Shown here: in pieces, positions 12,064 through 22,520 of the stretch
Layout: each line of letters opens with the position of its first letter
Position numbering within the stretch: the first letter of the stretch is position 1
DNA from: Pyrus communis
Lineage: Eukaryota; Streptophyta; Magnoliopsida; Rosales; Rosaceae
NCBI RefSeq assembly: GCF_963583255.1
Contig: NC_084804.1
Span: 35,446,453-35,510,452 of the forward strand
DNA length: 64,000 nucleotides
Direction of reading: 5' to 3'
The notes under the pieces: model-generated
The model's input: only the letters and a program-made list of their open reading frames with translations
Told to the model about the DNA's origin: nothing
Database searches by the model: none
Program-made: the position numbers and the translations under genes

Positions 12064-12123
12064 CCTTGAACAAATTTCTTGTGCACCCTGCTTGAGGTGT
12101 CGGAGATTTTCCTGCGGCGCCAT
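9422..12123 (-). CDS. Unrecognised six-exon gene, 143 aa model
   Basis: I do not recognise the product. The model has exons 12123-12062 (ATG start, MAPQENLRH opening), 11482-11469 (a 14-nt micro-exon), 11293-11171, 10087-10042, 9851-9752 and 9508-9422. Every junction has GT and AG, and the phases 2, 1, 1, 2, 0 match all the way through without an internal stop. The protein is hydrophilic and charged, with blocks such as LDSIQNDVRELMNSYQFE, SSKEEWEEQCKLW and GFSEEDSHSVFSFMKYAIQ that look like real coding sequence. The middle exons (11293-11171, 10087-10042, 9851-9752) are the firmest. The micro-exon and the last exon are weaker, and the gene could continue downstream instead of stopping at 9422. 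It lies downstream of WHY2 on the same strand, about 630 bp away. A GA repeat follows the first donor. Confidence 0.45.
9693..9740. repeat. TG then AG microsatellite
   Basis: A short TG run passes into about 20 AG units. It sits 11 bases downstream of the donor of the 9851-9752 exon of the unrecognised gene, inside the intron. Confidence 0.9.
10377..10420 (-). repeat. Au-SINE-like 3' tail
   Basis: Eight CAA units are followed by a CATCCCACAAAGTGG phrase, the inverted 3' end of an Au-type SINE. No 5' part is seen. It lies in an intron of the unrecognised gene. Confidence 0.5.
10880..10925 (-). repeat. Au-SINE-like 3' tail
   Basis: AACAACAACAACAATAAC is followed by CTTATCCCACTAAGTGGGGT. This is the best preserved of the three inverted SINE tails in the first 11 kb; the SINE body is missing. 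Confidence 0.6.
12027..12060. repeat. GA microsatellite
   Basis: About 17 GA units lie directly next to the first-exon donor (12061-12060) of the unrecognised gene. On the transcribed strand the donor GT runs straight into a CT repeat. Confidence 0.9.
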
Positions 12124-12756
12124 TTGGTTCAAACAATAGTAAGAAAGAATGTGAAGAATTGGGACATAGCCTGCCGGCAGTAAAGGAAACCAAGCTTACC
12201 AAACGAGAGTGTTGGCAAAGTTAGGGTGTATGATTGAAGCAATGGCATCCACCGTAGGCTGTTGGTCAGGAGGGATTGGGATTGGTGGGTTATCCGACGG
12301 GTCACTCAAACTAAAATCGTTGAAACATATTAGCAGTTTTGTTGTTTTCTTTCGATTGCTTAATGCATTGAGAGCTCAATTGACTCACAAGAATTCACTC
12401 CATCACTTTCTTGCTTCCTGTTGTTGGATATATAACAACAATTGGTGGCACTTGAACTATCAAAATTCAACAAGTACATAATATCATATAATTAGATACC
12501 AACCGAATCTATTAACTCACTTTAAACCCCCTACTTTTAGCTTTAAAGTTACATATATATATCATGCTGAAAATAATCACTTAAGCGTTCTAAGCCAAAA
12601 GAAAAGCCTACACCAGGTCAAATAAGCTTTTGGCAACACAGCAAAATACACCATACACCACCATAAGTCCATAACAGGTCCATCCTAGTAGGAACCCAAA
12701 TTTGCAAGTCCAAGTTCCTTTAGCTTGTCATAAAGATGAGATTCGAGAGGCGGACT
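12124..12756. other. Spacer between two minus-strand genes
   Basis: This is the 3' flank of WHY2 and the promoter side of the unrecognised gene. A 90-codon + strand ORF here (about 12209-12481) has no recognisable domain, and I take it as chance. Confidence 0.4.
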
Positions 12757-14962
12757 TCATCTATCCCACTCCTCCAAAAGCTGTGGAACCGCCTTTGATT
12801 CTTGCCCTCCTCCACCACCACCACCTGCTGGCATCTTGTTCGTCAATCTATCCCAACCCATGATGTGGGGCAATGCAAACTGCATGAGAAATATTCATTT
12901 TCTTACAAGCATTACAATTTTATTGAAATATTAAAGTGCATATCAATCATTGTTTTTCCAGTTATAGAAAACTTCAAATTTATAGTCATGTCATACACTG
13001 CAAGCAGTCTTCATAACAGCAAATTCAGCAGTCGTGACAGGAACTGAGAAACTCTCTCTGGTCTTTAGCAGGTTGTTGACAACAGCTGCCAATGAAAACG
13101 GGAGGAAAATGTCAACTCAGATAGCATCAATCCCCACATCAGCAAATGACTCAAAAACTTAATTTTATATTAAGTTTCAGTAACCAAAAAGCACACGTAT
13201 GTGATAATCAATACATCAAAACTTCCAAGTCACTTGGTCAGATTTTAAGTCGATGCCTGGATATATCGCAACTTCAAATATTATTCTTATTATATATAAA
13301 GCACGTACAAAGTAACAAATACGAGAAGATAATCCACTTATTAGGGACTTCACATTCATTAAGTACACAAGAGAATATGAGAAGATATAACACGCTTACT
13401 TAAGGAAACAAAGTAGCCACTGCCATCCGCATGAGGCTTAATCGATAAGCTCTTCCTCACTTGACCAGCATTACTGTAGCACGGATTGCTCATTAAAGTC
13501 TAACTATCTATTTCCAAAAATAATAACAATTTTAGGAAAAAAAGAAAGGATAAAAAAGTGACGCTTTCATATTAAAGCACCATGATCGATATTATGCCAT
13601 CTGAAAATTGGTTTGAACTTTGATCAAAATCCAGTTCTTTCCATGACGTATGAAAAAAGAAATAAACCCTTGTTACATATGTTTCCACAATAGTGGGAGG
13701 AAAATCAACCTTGATTTCATTGAGGGATCATGAAATAGTTCACAAGAATCATTGGGACCCAAGCTTATCAGAGCGCCGACCTCTGTAGCTGATAAAGCAA
13801 ACATCTGGAAGCAAATGTCATTGAAATTATAAGTCAAGCAGCATGAAGAGAGAGAAGTTCGGGAAGTAAACAATATATAAATCTACATAATGTAAATAAG
13901 AAGAGGTACAGAAGTTACCTGTCTCTTTTCCCAGTCATACTTACGTTCACCAATGGCAGGAGTGAACTTCAACATGACAGAACCACGCCGATCAACTACA
14001 AGACTTCCAGACTATGCAATACAAAAGGAGACGAATGAGGAGATATGGTATTGTCTCCCTTCAAAAGACATGAGATCAATGAAATTACGAATGAAAAGAG
14101 ACGTGCGTACTTCCAATTTAGTGAATGTTGGAAGAACAGGAGTCAAAGAGAGGGCAGCTTTGCCTTTGAAGATATCAAAAGAAGCATATACTTGATGAGA
14201 ACTGGGACCTGAAGGTTCAGGATCAAAAGGTAAAACTTGATCTGTGAGGAGAAAACCATATAAGAGGTAAAACTCGAAATACTAACTGCATAAACTAATT
14301 ACCTTTAACAGAAAATTTCTGAGTGGCAGTTGAAAATCTGGTGATATGAGTAAAAGCATACATTGATAAAGCATCTCTAGTGCAGATATGGCTCCTGGTT
14401 TCCACAAAGAAAATCAGAACAATAATAAGAGAGACGGAAGAATGGAGCGTAATCTTAGGAACGGGATTCAATGGAAGAACCATTCAAAAACCAACATTCT
14501 TAAGAAAGAATTATCGCATGATTTTCACCTTAAATTAAAACAATAGCAAAAAGGCTGGAGATGTTCTTCTATTACAAGAATTGGGTTTTACGGATTTACC
14601 AATGGGAACCAGAAATAACTGGAAGTAGATAGTATCTAGTATCAACACAGATAAACTGGCAGAATTTAATGATACCAGATTAAATTAGATTTTGAAATTT
14701 ACAAAACATTGCCACTCAAAGTTTCAGCCTTCACATCCAATACACCTATCGATTTGCAAAAAGGAACCAAATTTTCATTTCTTGGCAGCCAGATTCGATC
14801 AATCATGCTTACATTTTTCAGGGTTTTAAAAACAGATAAATTGTAAGGGTTTTTCCTTTTTCTTTCAAAGTAAAACAGAAATTAGTACAAGAAAAAACGG
14901 GAAGAGAAATGGTACCTGAATTTCGCGGTGGAAGAGGACAAGACGCGCAACACCTTCAACAT
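12757..14962 (-). CDS. WHY2: WHIRLY2, mitochondrial single-stranded DNA-binding protein
   Basis: Whirly proteins form ring-shaped tetramers that bind single-stranded DNA. The WHY2 type acts in mitochondria and limits error-prone repair of organelle DNA. The gene has eight exons: 14962-14916, 14394-14303, 14241-14111, 14011-13919, 13804-13710, 13473-13400, 13085-12997 and 12879-12757. All have GT/AG borders and matching phases, giving 247 residues with no stop. The N-terminus ([15 protein letters not shown]) is basic and Ser-rich, as a mitochondrial presequence should be. The KGKAAL motif is at about 72-77. The Whirly core follows, including [37 protein letters not shown] and the [11 protein letters not shown] block, to about residue 218. 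A run of seven glycines (about 226-232) and a short acidic end complete it. Length fits WHY2 (238 residues in Arabidopsis, from memory). I see no lesion. Confidence 0.95.
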
Positions 14963-14972
14963 CTTTGTTGCT

Positions 14973-15009
14973 CGAGAGAGAGAGAGAGAGAGGGGGGGGG
15001 GGGGGGGGG
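14973..15009. repeat. GA repeat joined to a 19-base G tract in the WHY2 leader
   Basis: A GA run (about 14974-14990) passes into an almost pure G tract (about 14991-15009). On the WHY2 strand this is a C tract then CT units, ending roughly 10 bases before the ATG, so it lies in the 5' leader or core promoter. CT-rich leaders are common in plants; the long homopolymer beside it is less so. Confidence 0.85.
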
Positions 15010-15540
15010 TGGGGTGGGGAATGCCACTGCTCATGCTTCTGCACTTCTGCTTTGATACCTTTGGAATATCGAGACGACTTGCCGTTTTTCTCGACTCAAC
15101 CGGTCCACACGAGCCAGGGCTTTTTGAGCTTGTTCGGGCCGGCCCGTGACAAGATGGACCGAGCCTTGACTCGCCCCTTTAATCCCTTATGTATTCTCCC
15201 AAAAGCAATAGGATTTACGATAACAACGAGGATTCCAAGGATTACAACTACATGGACTAGAAATTTCTGTTTTGCAAAGTAAATATCAATTTGCTGAAAA
15301 AAATATCAATTCTTCTATCTACAATAGGGCATCATTTGAAATTTTGATCCGGGCCTTAAAAAACTTAAGGCATATATTGAATTTGATTTGATTCGCTTTA
15401 GACTAAAATTGAACTTCTCACATACACATGAGAAGAAATTAATACCATTAAATCGTAAGGCCCTAAAAATGTGTTTTTTTAGTTGATTTTCGATATACTT
15501 CTTAAGAGTTTGTTTTACATATTATGCATGCGATGAGGAG
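15010..15540. other. Spacer upstream of WHY2
   Basis: This is WHY2 promoter-side sequence and then AT-rich spacer up to the truncated end of the copia element. No gene was recognised. Two overlapping + strand ORFs of 70-105 codons are driven by the G tract and have no domain. Confidence 0.35.
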
Positions 15541-15559
15541 CCATTTCATTACAGACTCG

Positions 15560-17384
15560 TCCACAAGTGTCAGCTTAGGTAGTAAATTAGGACATGCATG
15601 ACATGAGTAATTAATTGGCAACCCTTTCTCTCACAAAATGTTTGTCAAACTCTATATGTTTTGTCCGTTGATGTTGAACAGGATTCAATGTTAAGACTAT
15701 AGCTGAAAGATTGTCACAGTACAAAGTTGGCGTATCAGAAACTGAAACCTGCAGAAAATTCAATAACTGTTCAATCTAGTCAATCTCAATTGCAGTAGAA
15801 GATAATGCCCTATACTCGGCCTCTGTGGATGATCGAGAGACTGTTTGTTGTTTCTTGGAGGACCATGATATCAGATTCAACCCTAGAAAACAACCAAACC
15901 AGTGGTGGATCGTCTATCATTAGGATCCCCTGCCCAATCTGCATCACTAAAAGCTTTAAGATCCAAGTCTCCCTTAACATATTGAATACCACAGCCCTAT
16001 GTTGCCCGAAGGTATCTAAGAATTCTCTTGACTACCAGAAAATGAGATTCCATTGGTGCCTGCATGAATTGACTCACTTGATGTATTGCAAAAGCAATAT
16101 TAGGCCGTGTGAAAGTGAGATACTAAAGAGCACCCACTAAACTTCTATACAATGCTGGATTGTTATACGGTTTCCCATCATCCTTCAATGACCTATTGTA
16201 AGGTAAACAGGAAGTGGCACACGGCTTGGAAGACAACATGTCAGACTTGGTGAGAAGATCTGTGACATACTTATCTTGAGACAAAAATATCCCATTTGGT
16301 TGCTGTACAATCTGTATGCCTAGAAAGTAATACAATGGTCCTAAATCCTTGATATCAAACTCATTTGCCAAGGCATGAATAACCTCACTAACACATTGAC
16401 TTGCACTGCCTGTGATGATGATATCATCAACATACAATAAAAGGATCACAATAGAACCACCACGATGCTTGACAATTAGGGAAGAATCATAGTAAGTGGA
16501 CTGAAACCCTAATGATGGTAGAAACTTGGTAAATCTTTCATTCCATGCCCTAGGGGCTTGTTTCAAACCATATAATGACTTATGAAGCTTGCAAACATAA
16601 TCACCATGTTTAGAATCAAGGAATCCAGGAGGTTAGGACATATATACCTCTTCTTGAAGAATGCCATGTAAAAAAGCATTTTTCACATCCAATTGTCTTA
16701 AAGACCAGCCATAGTGCGTAGCCAAAGCAATAACTAGTCTCACAGTTGTTGGTTTTACCATTGGATCGGAATTCTCCCCATAGTCTATTCCTTCTTCTTG
16801 ATTGAATCCCTTTACAACTAATCTGGCCTTATATCTTCCTATAGATCCATCAACATTTTTCTTTATTTTGAACACCTATTTGCACCCCACTAAGTTTTTG
16901 TGAGGAGGAAGAGGTACCAAGGACCAAGTACCTTGATTATGTAGTGTTGTGAGTTATTTTTTCAATGCATCACACCACACATGAGATTTTAAAGCAAATT
17001 TATAGGTAACAGGTTCCATTTTGGTGAGATTAGCCCCTCCATGTTCATGTATCACAGACAGGAATGCAATTTTCTTAGAAATGCCACTCTTCGATTTAGT
17101 TTGCATGAGATGCAAATTGAATGTTGGAACAAGTATGACTACTTGGAGTTAGTCAGGCTGGAATTCAGGTACCACAAGGATAGAATAGGATAAGGATTGA
17201 TCTGCAGTGCCATTAATGGTTGCAGCTTCATTGAGATCACCAGTGAGGTAATTGCTAACTGATATGGCAGATGACATAGACAGACTAGATTCATTTGACA
17301 GGTTGTTTGTAGGTATAGGGTGACTCCTAGTGTCCATGAAGGAAATATTTGTGAAAATAAGTTCATTTGAGCAATATCTATGCA
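15560..17384 (-). pseudogene. Copia reverse transcriptase and RNase H remnant
   Basis: The stretch at 16875-16633 carries the [18 protein letters not shown] and [18 protein letters not shown] blocks. 16566-16123 carries the YVDDIIITG catalytic block and the LGPLYYFLGIQI block. The RNase H part continues in the same frame family to about 15560 (a [21 protein letters not shown] block, then STEAEYRAL and the [11 protein letters not shown] end). Stops and at least two frame changes interrupt it, for example a stop at about 16635. It is dead as a coding unit. Confidence 0.85.
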
Positions 17385-19121
17385 TGTTATTAACAATTAA
17401 AAGGCGGAATCATGCTTGTATGCACTAAAAAAACAAAACGTAACCCATGAAATTCAAAACCTAGTAGTTTTGGTGAACCAAGACTCAACTCAAAACAAAA
17501 TGAGTTGAGAAATCTTATACCTTTGTTGATTCCTCTTTGCATAAGCAAAAGCTAATCACCCAAGAGAGAGGGTCTTCATTCCTTTCTTCTTATCTCCATG
17601 GATTTCTTGAAGGAGGATGGTAGAATGGATTCTCCAAGTTCCCTAAATGGAGAACCTTTAAGTCTTCACACCAAGGAGAGCATTGATGAAGAGACGAGTG
17701 ATCTTGGATGAAATAGATGCTAGTAATTTCTCCAAGGTGGCCGGCCTCCTAGAGAGAAAATGAGAGCTCGTGTTCTCATCTTTTTCTCCTAAAGAAAACC
17801 TTAAGGATGAAATGGCTATAAAGTTGCCTAAACTTGCAATTAAGCCAAGTTTACTATCCCTCACTCTTATGGCCGGCCATATTGGGTTTTTTGGGCTTTG
17901 AGGCCCTTTGTGTTTCAGGTTGTCATACAACTTGAGTTAATGGGCTTGACATTCAAATCCCATTAGGCCTTGCGGCCCAAAACTAACCCAAGGTCTATAA
18001 CGAACATATTTGTTTAATTAATTAACATATTAATTAATCTTAGGCATAAATAATTAAACCATTTAATTATCCTTACTCATCTCCGTTGTTTCTTCAATCT
18101 TTACCTTACTTGGTGTACGATCCATTAAGTTCCTTTTAGCGAGGCAGTGAACGATTAGAACTCTTCAAATTGATTGTGAATTGAAACTTACTTTCAATTC
18201 TCCCTTTAGTGATTATACACCTGTAGGGCTTCCACAAACCATGAGTGACACCTAATAGTATGTTATGGCTACCCAAGCTAATCAGAAGAGGTGGAGAACC
18301 TATTCAGTTTAGGATTATAATGCAATACGGTATTTCTCTAATACAATACTCTTGACCACATTGTTTGGTTTGATAGTTTATTCATGTCTATTATCTAATG
18401 TGATTCTCTTACTTATATGATTACCTTGAATGTGATTTGGAACAACTTCCTAAATCTCATTCATACTTTGGCCATAGATTCTCAATCATATCATAGAGTA
18501 TTCTCCCTCAAACAGTTTGAATGTTAAAGATCCCTTGTTGCGCATTCACTTGCCTCCATGGCTAAGTGGCTTAACCCCAACTATGTCGTGGACATCCTCT
18601 GACGGAGTGACTTTGACATAGTCAAAGATCAAGGACCTAACCACAAGACAACTATGATGCCTCAAGTCAAATGACTACTTTGCATTATCCCAACCATGAG
18701 TTCTCATGTGACATGAATATGAGAACTCCTTGTTAATCGTGTTCAGTGGACTTATTCTCTATTGAGCACTTACATGCTTGTCTTGGTGTCAATCATACCA
18801 ATGACTCGAGACCAATCACTCTCCCTAAGAGAAGACATAACACGTACTGATCTTAACAAACTGTTAATGCCCAATTGGCAATCCTATGATCAGGAACGTT
18901 TAAGATATGTACACAAAAGAGAATGGTCTCATGAATCTAACTTATTTAGATCACATTCTCCCAATTACATATTCCTTGGACTTATCGTTTAAGTATATAA
19001 CATTTATATGAGACGACTTAAAACAATAATCTTTGCCCTTTATATTAAACTAGATTAGTTTAACATGTGAAATGTCCGTAAAGTATCATCATATGATTGG
19101 TTTTAGGGCACATTTCCAACA
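17385..19121 (-). mobile_element. Solo LTR, 1.74 kb, inside the copia element
   Basis: On the minus strand it begins TGTTGGAAATGTGCCC and ends TTGTTAATAACA, so the ends form the TGTT/AACA inverted repeat of an LTR. The sequence around it is continuous copia coding DNA once it is removed. There is no primer site, polypurine tract or coding region, and no second copy nearby, so it is a solo LTR. No 5-base target duplication is visible (ATGCA on one side, GTCCG on the other). The long LTR suits lineages such as Angela or SIRE; that is only a guess. Confidence 0.75.
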
Positions 19122-19139
19122 GTCCGTTGAACTATTTGA

Positions 19140-20522
19140 ATCAAACTGTGAGGAACTAGACTGAACAAGACTAGGAGAAGAAGCAGAAGGCATAACCATC
19201 ACATTATCATTGTTTGGCACCAAAACAGGATGATAAACTATTGAGGTAATTACTGGAGAAGTGACTGGTTAAACAGAAGACACTAGGTTGGAATAAGGAA
19301 AGTCAAATTCATCAAAGATCACATGCCTTGATATATAAACCCTTTTCTTAGTAACCTCAAAACATATGTACCCTTTAAACTTAGAAGCATACCCAAAGAA
19401 AATACACTTTGTAGTTCTAGGTTGGAGTTTGGTACTGTTATAAGGTTTAAGTTATGGGTAACAAGAGCAACCAAAAATTCTAAGATGTTGAATTTCTGGA
19501 ATTACATGAAAGAGTAGCTCAAATGGAGATGTGTTATTCAATGTAGAAGATGGCATCCTATTGATAAGATAAACAGAGGTTTGAGCTGCATATGACCAAA
19601 ATAAAGGTGGTAAGGAAGCTGTTTATAACAGTGTGATAGAGGTCTCAATGATGTGGCTATGTTTTGGCTCGGCTAAGCCGTTTTGCTCAAGGGTATAAGG
19701 ACAAGACATATGATGAAGAATCCCTTTATTCAAAAGAAAAGCTTGAAAGGATTTCCCTATATACTCCCCTCCCCTATCTATTTGTAATATTTTCATAGAG
19801 ACATCAAATTGATTTGTAATGTATTGATAAAAGGAGACAAAAGTAGGGTAAATATCACTTTCATTGCTTATTGGAAAAATCCAAGTATATCGTGTACACT
19901 CATCAATGAAGGTTACATAATATTTGAACCCTTCAATGGAAAAACAAGGAGCTGGGCCCCACACATCACTATGAACTATCTCAAAAGGTTTTACAAACTT
20001 AAACTGAGACACAGGAAAATGAAGTTTTGTAAACTTTCCTTCCAAACAGGTAGAACACAACATAGACAGTGAATCAGTACTACAACACACTTTGGACTTT
20101 CTTAAAATTTGAGATACTATAGGATTCGAGGGATGACCTAGTCTGTTATGCCATAATCTTGAATTGAGTTGCTGTCCAAGGTAAGCAACATCATAGGCAC
20201 GTTTTGAAGAAGCACTGGATGTTGGTGAGATAATATGATACAACCCATTATTGCACAGTCCTTTGTAGATTATCCTCCCTATGGTTTTATCCTGAATCCA
20301 GAAACAAAATGCATCAAATATTAACCAACAATTATTATCCAAGAAGATTCGATGAACTGACAGCAGATTCTGTGTTAATTTGGGTACACATAGAACGAAA
20401 TTTAATTTCAGAGAATGTAATGGAGTTTGAAGAACTGTGGAGCTAATATGAGATATGCCTAAACCTTCACCATTAGCAGCTTGCATAGTCTCATTTGATG
20501 GGTAAGGTGTTGCAAAAGACAA
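19140..20522 (-). pseudogene. Copia GAG-pre-integrase and integrase remnant
   Basis: The reading frame 20522-19623 contains the LWHNRLGHPS block of the GAG-pre-integrase domain, the C-x2-C of the integrase zinc region (CSTCLEGK) and the core (HSDVWGPAP, then FIDECTRYTWIFP and the IDRGGEY block). Catalytic Asp residues are visible, and a glutamate lies in the C-terminal part, but the usual N-G-V-A-E-R-K block is altered to NGLAEPKHS. It ends in a stop near 19623; decayed sequence goes on to the solo LTR. Confidence 0.85.
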
Positions 20523-20669
20523 ATTCTACAACTCAGTTGTCATGTGATTTGTTGCTCCCGAGTCGGTGAGCCATACTTGCTGAGATGAAACAGATGGCTG
20601 TGGAGAATGAGACTAAGGTCCATAGTTGGTGTGAGTATACATGGCATTCATTGAAACACTAGAATTCTT

Positions 20670-21720
20670 CTAGAAGAAAAAAACAGCACTATGATTAAAG
20701 TTCCCACATATTTGACAACCTGAATTAACCCCCAGCATTTCGAAAATGACAAATATTAGCAAAGTGATTATTTTTTCGACAGATTTGGCAGCCTTGAGAG
20801 ACATGAGCATTTCTAAATCTACAAGTGTTTGCAAGATGATTATGCTTGCCACATATTTGACAAGTCATCAACGGAGAAGAACCAAACTGTTGTGGAGAGT
20901 TTCCCAAAATTCCAAGTCCAGAATTGGGAAAGAATGGCTTTTTATTTCCAAACCTGTTATTAGAATTAAACCTATCCCTGCCTTTATTCTTGTTATTGAA
21001 ACCTCGATGACTGTTATACTAATAATTGGAGTTAGTATTCTGAGATGGAAAACCACCAGAGTTCTTTGAAGGAAAAGCAGAATGTTAAGCAACCAAAGCA
21101 GTAAACATAGGGGCAACATTCATAGTTTCAAGCATTACTTCTTCAGCAAGTAACTGGGAACGAAGATCTTTCAATGAAATAACAGTATCTCGACCCCTAA
21201 TGACTGACCAAATGGTAATGAACTCAGAAGGTTAACCATTCAATGTAAGAATTACAATATGATCATCCTCAAAATAAACACTAGCAGCTGACAAATAATC
21301 TCTAGCTTCCTTAATCTTTTGAAGATACAAAGTGATGTAATCATTACCTTTTTTGATAGTTTGCAGCTTAGATTTCATTTGGAAAATACTGGTTCGAGTA
21401 ACTATGGAAAATTGTTCCTTCAGACGGGTCCACAAATCCAAAGAATTGGTGTTCCCAATTGCACAAGAAATTGCAGGAGGCAAAAATGAGTTGCATCAAA
21501 GCTTTGTCATGCATTTTTCCAAATCTTGAAGGCATCAGATTCAACTCGAGCAGTAGTACTATCAGAAACAACTTCATAATCCCTAGATATCACATCGGAA
21601 AATCGAGGAGGACAAGGAGTAGACCCATCAACAAACCCCATAATTCCATAACTTTCCAACAAAAGCAGCATCTGAAAATGCTAGGTCAAGTAATTGGTAT
21701 CATCCAACTTCATGATTACA
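20670..21720 (-). pseudogene. Copia gag remnant with repeated zinc knuckles
   Basis: The gag core begins near 21710 (MKLDDTNYLT, with a stop replacing the next Trp) and runs with further stops to about 21100. Two intact CCHC knuckles follow at about 20907-20725 (CQICGKHNHLANTC and CQICRKNNHFANIC). A third, decayed one (CQICGNFNH) lies in a shifted frame near 20720-20680. Gag of most copia elements has one knuckle, so the repetition is noteworthy. Confidence 0.75.
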
Positions 21721-22520
21721 GACGTAGAGACGGAGGAGATAAGAGATGTAATAGGCGATTGCAAGATTTGCAACTGAGAGATGGCAACCATTGTTGTAAA
21801 TTTGCTTCACTGAAATTGACAGAGAACAAAGGTCGAACATTTGGTGTGCGTAAAACCAAACACGAATTCAAGAACCCTAATTTGAGCAGAAAAAACCCCA
21901 AATCAAGAAGCAAGATACAGAGGAAAGAATCGCATACATGTGTGAGTAGAAGCGGAAGCAGATACAGAATTCCCAGATCGATGAACCGTAAAACTTTATG
22001 CTTATTCCGGCAAAGATACCATATAAACCAAGCTACACATATATTAGAGAAGAAGAAGAAGAAGAAGATTGAGAGAAAGAGAGAGAGATGAGAGAAAGGA
22101 CTTAGAGAGAAAGATATATCTCAATTGTATTGAAATGTTTTTCATCATCTATAACTGTTTCATTACAAGGCTACTTATACTATCTAAGGTAGCTTACTAA
22201 CTAAGCTATCTTCTACCAACCTTATAACTGCAAGACTAAACTATTGACATTTGGCAACATCTTAGCCATTCACTTAAGACTCCTAACAAACAGCAGGCGC
22301 CTATGCAGACAACCATTTCAATCAAGTGCTTTTGTATTAAAATAATTAATTGAAAATTCACAATAAATTCATTAGGAACCAGAAAAACGTCCAATATTTT
22401 AATTTCTCTCTAAAAGGAACAACTATAAATTCCTTCTATGGGTGTCGAATTTGGTATATTTCCCTTGATATATATGCATGGTTAGAGCCATTTTGGTTTG
22501 CTAATTAGCTCTAATCCATA

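Larger units (their letters stand above)
15560..22288 (-). mobile_element. Decayed Ty1/copia retrotransposon, 3' end lost
   Basis: In minus orientation the order is 5' LTR, gag, zinc knuckles, integrase, reverse transcriptase, RNase H: the Ty1/copia order. The 5' LTR is 22288-22022 (267 bp, opening TGTTAGGAG). Next to it is TGGTATC (22021-22015), the start of a methionine-tRNA primer site. Reading frames are broken by many stops and shifts. The RNase H end near 15.56 kb is the last recognisable part, and no 3' LTR follows, so the element is truncated. A solo LTR at 17385-19121 splits it between integrase and reverse transcriptase. The short LTR points to a lineage such as Ale or Ivana, which I cannot settle by eye. 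Confidence 0.85.

Noticed and set aside
21459..22091. 210-codon + strand ORF
   Set aside because: It is antisense to the decayed copia LTR and gag, with a low-complexity Lys/Arg end. It has no domain.
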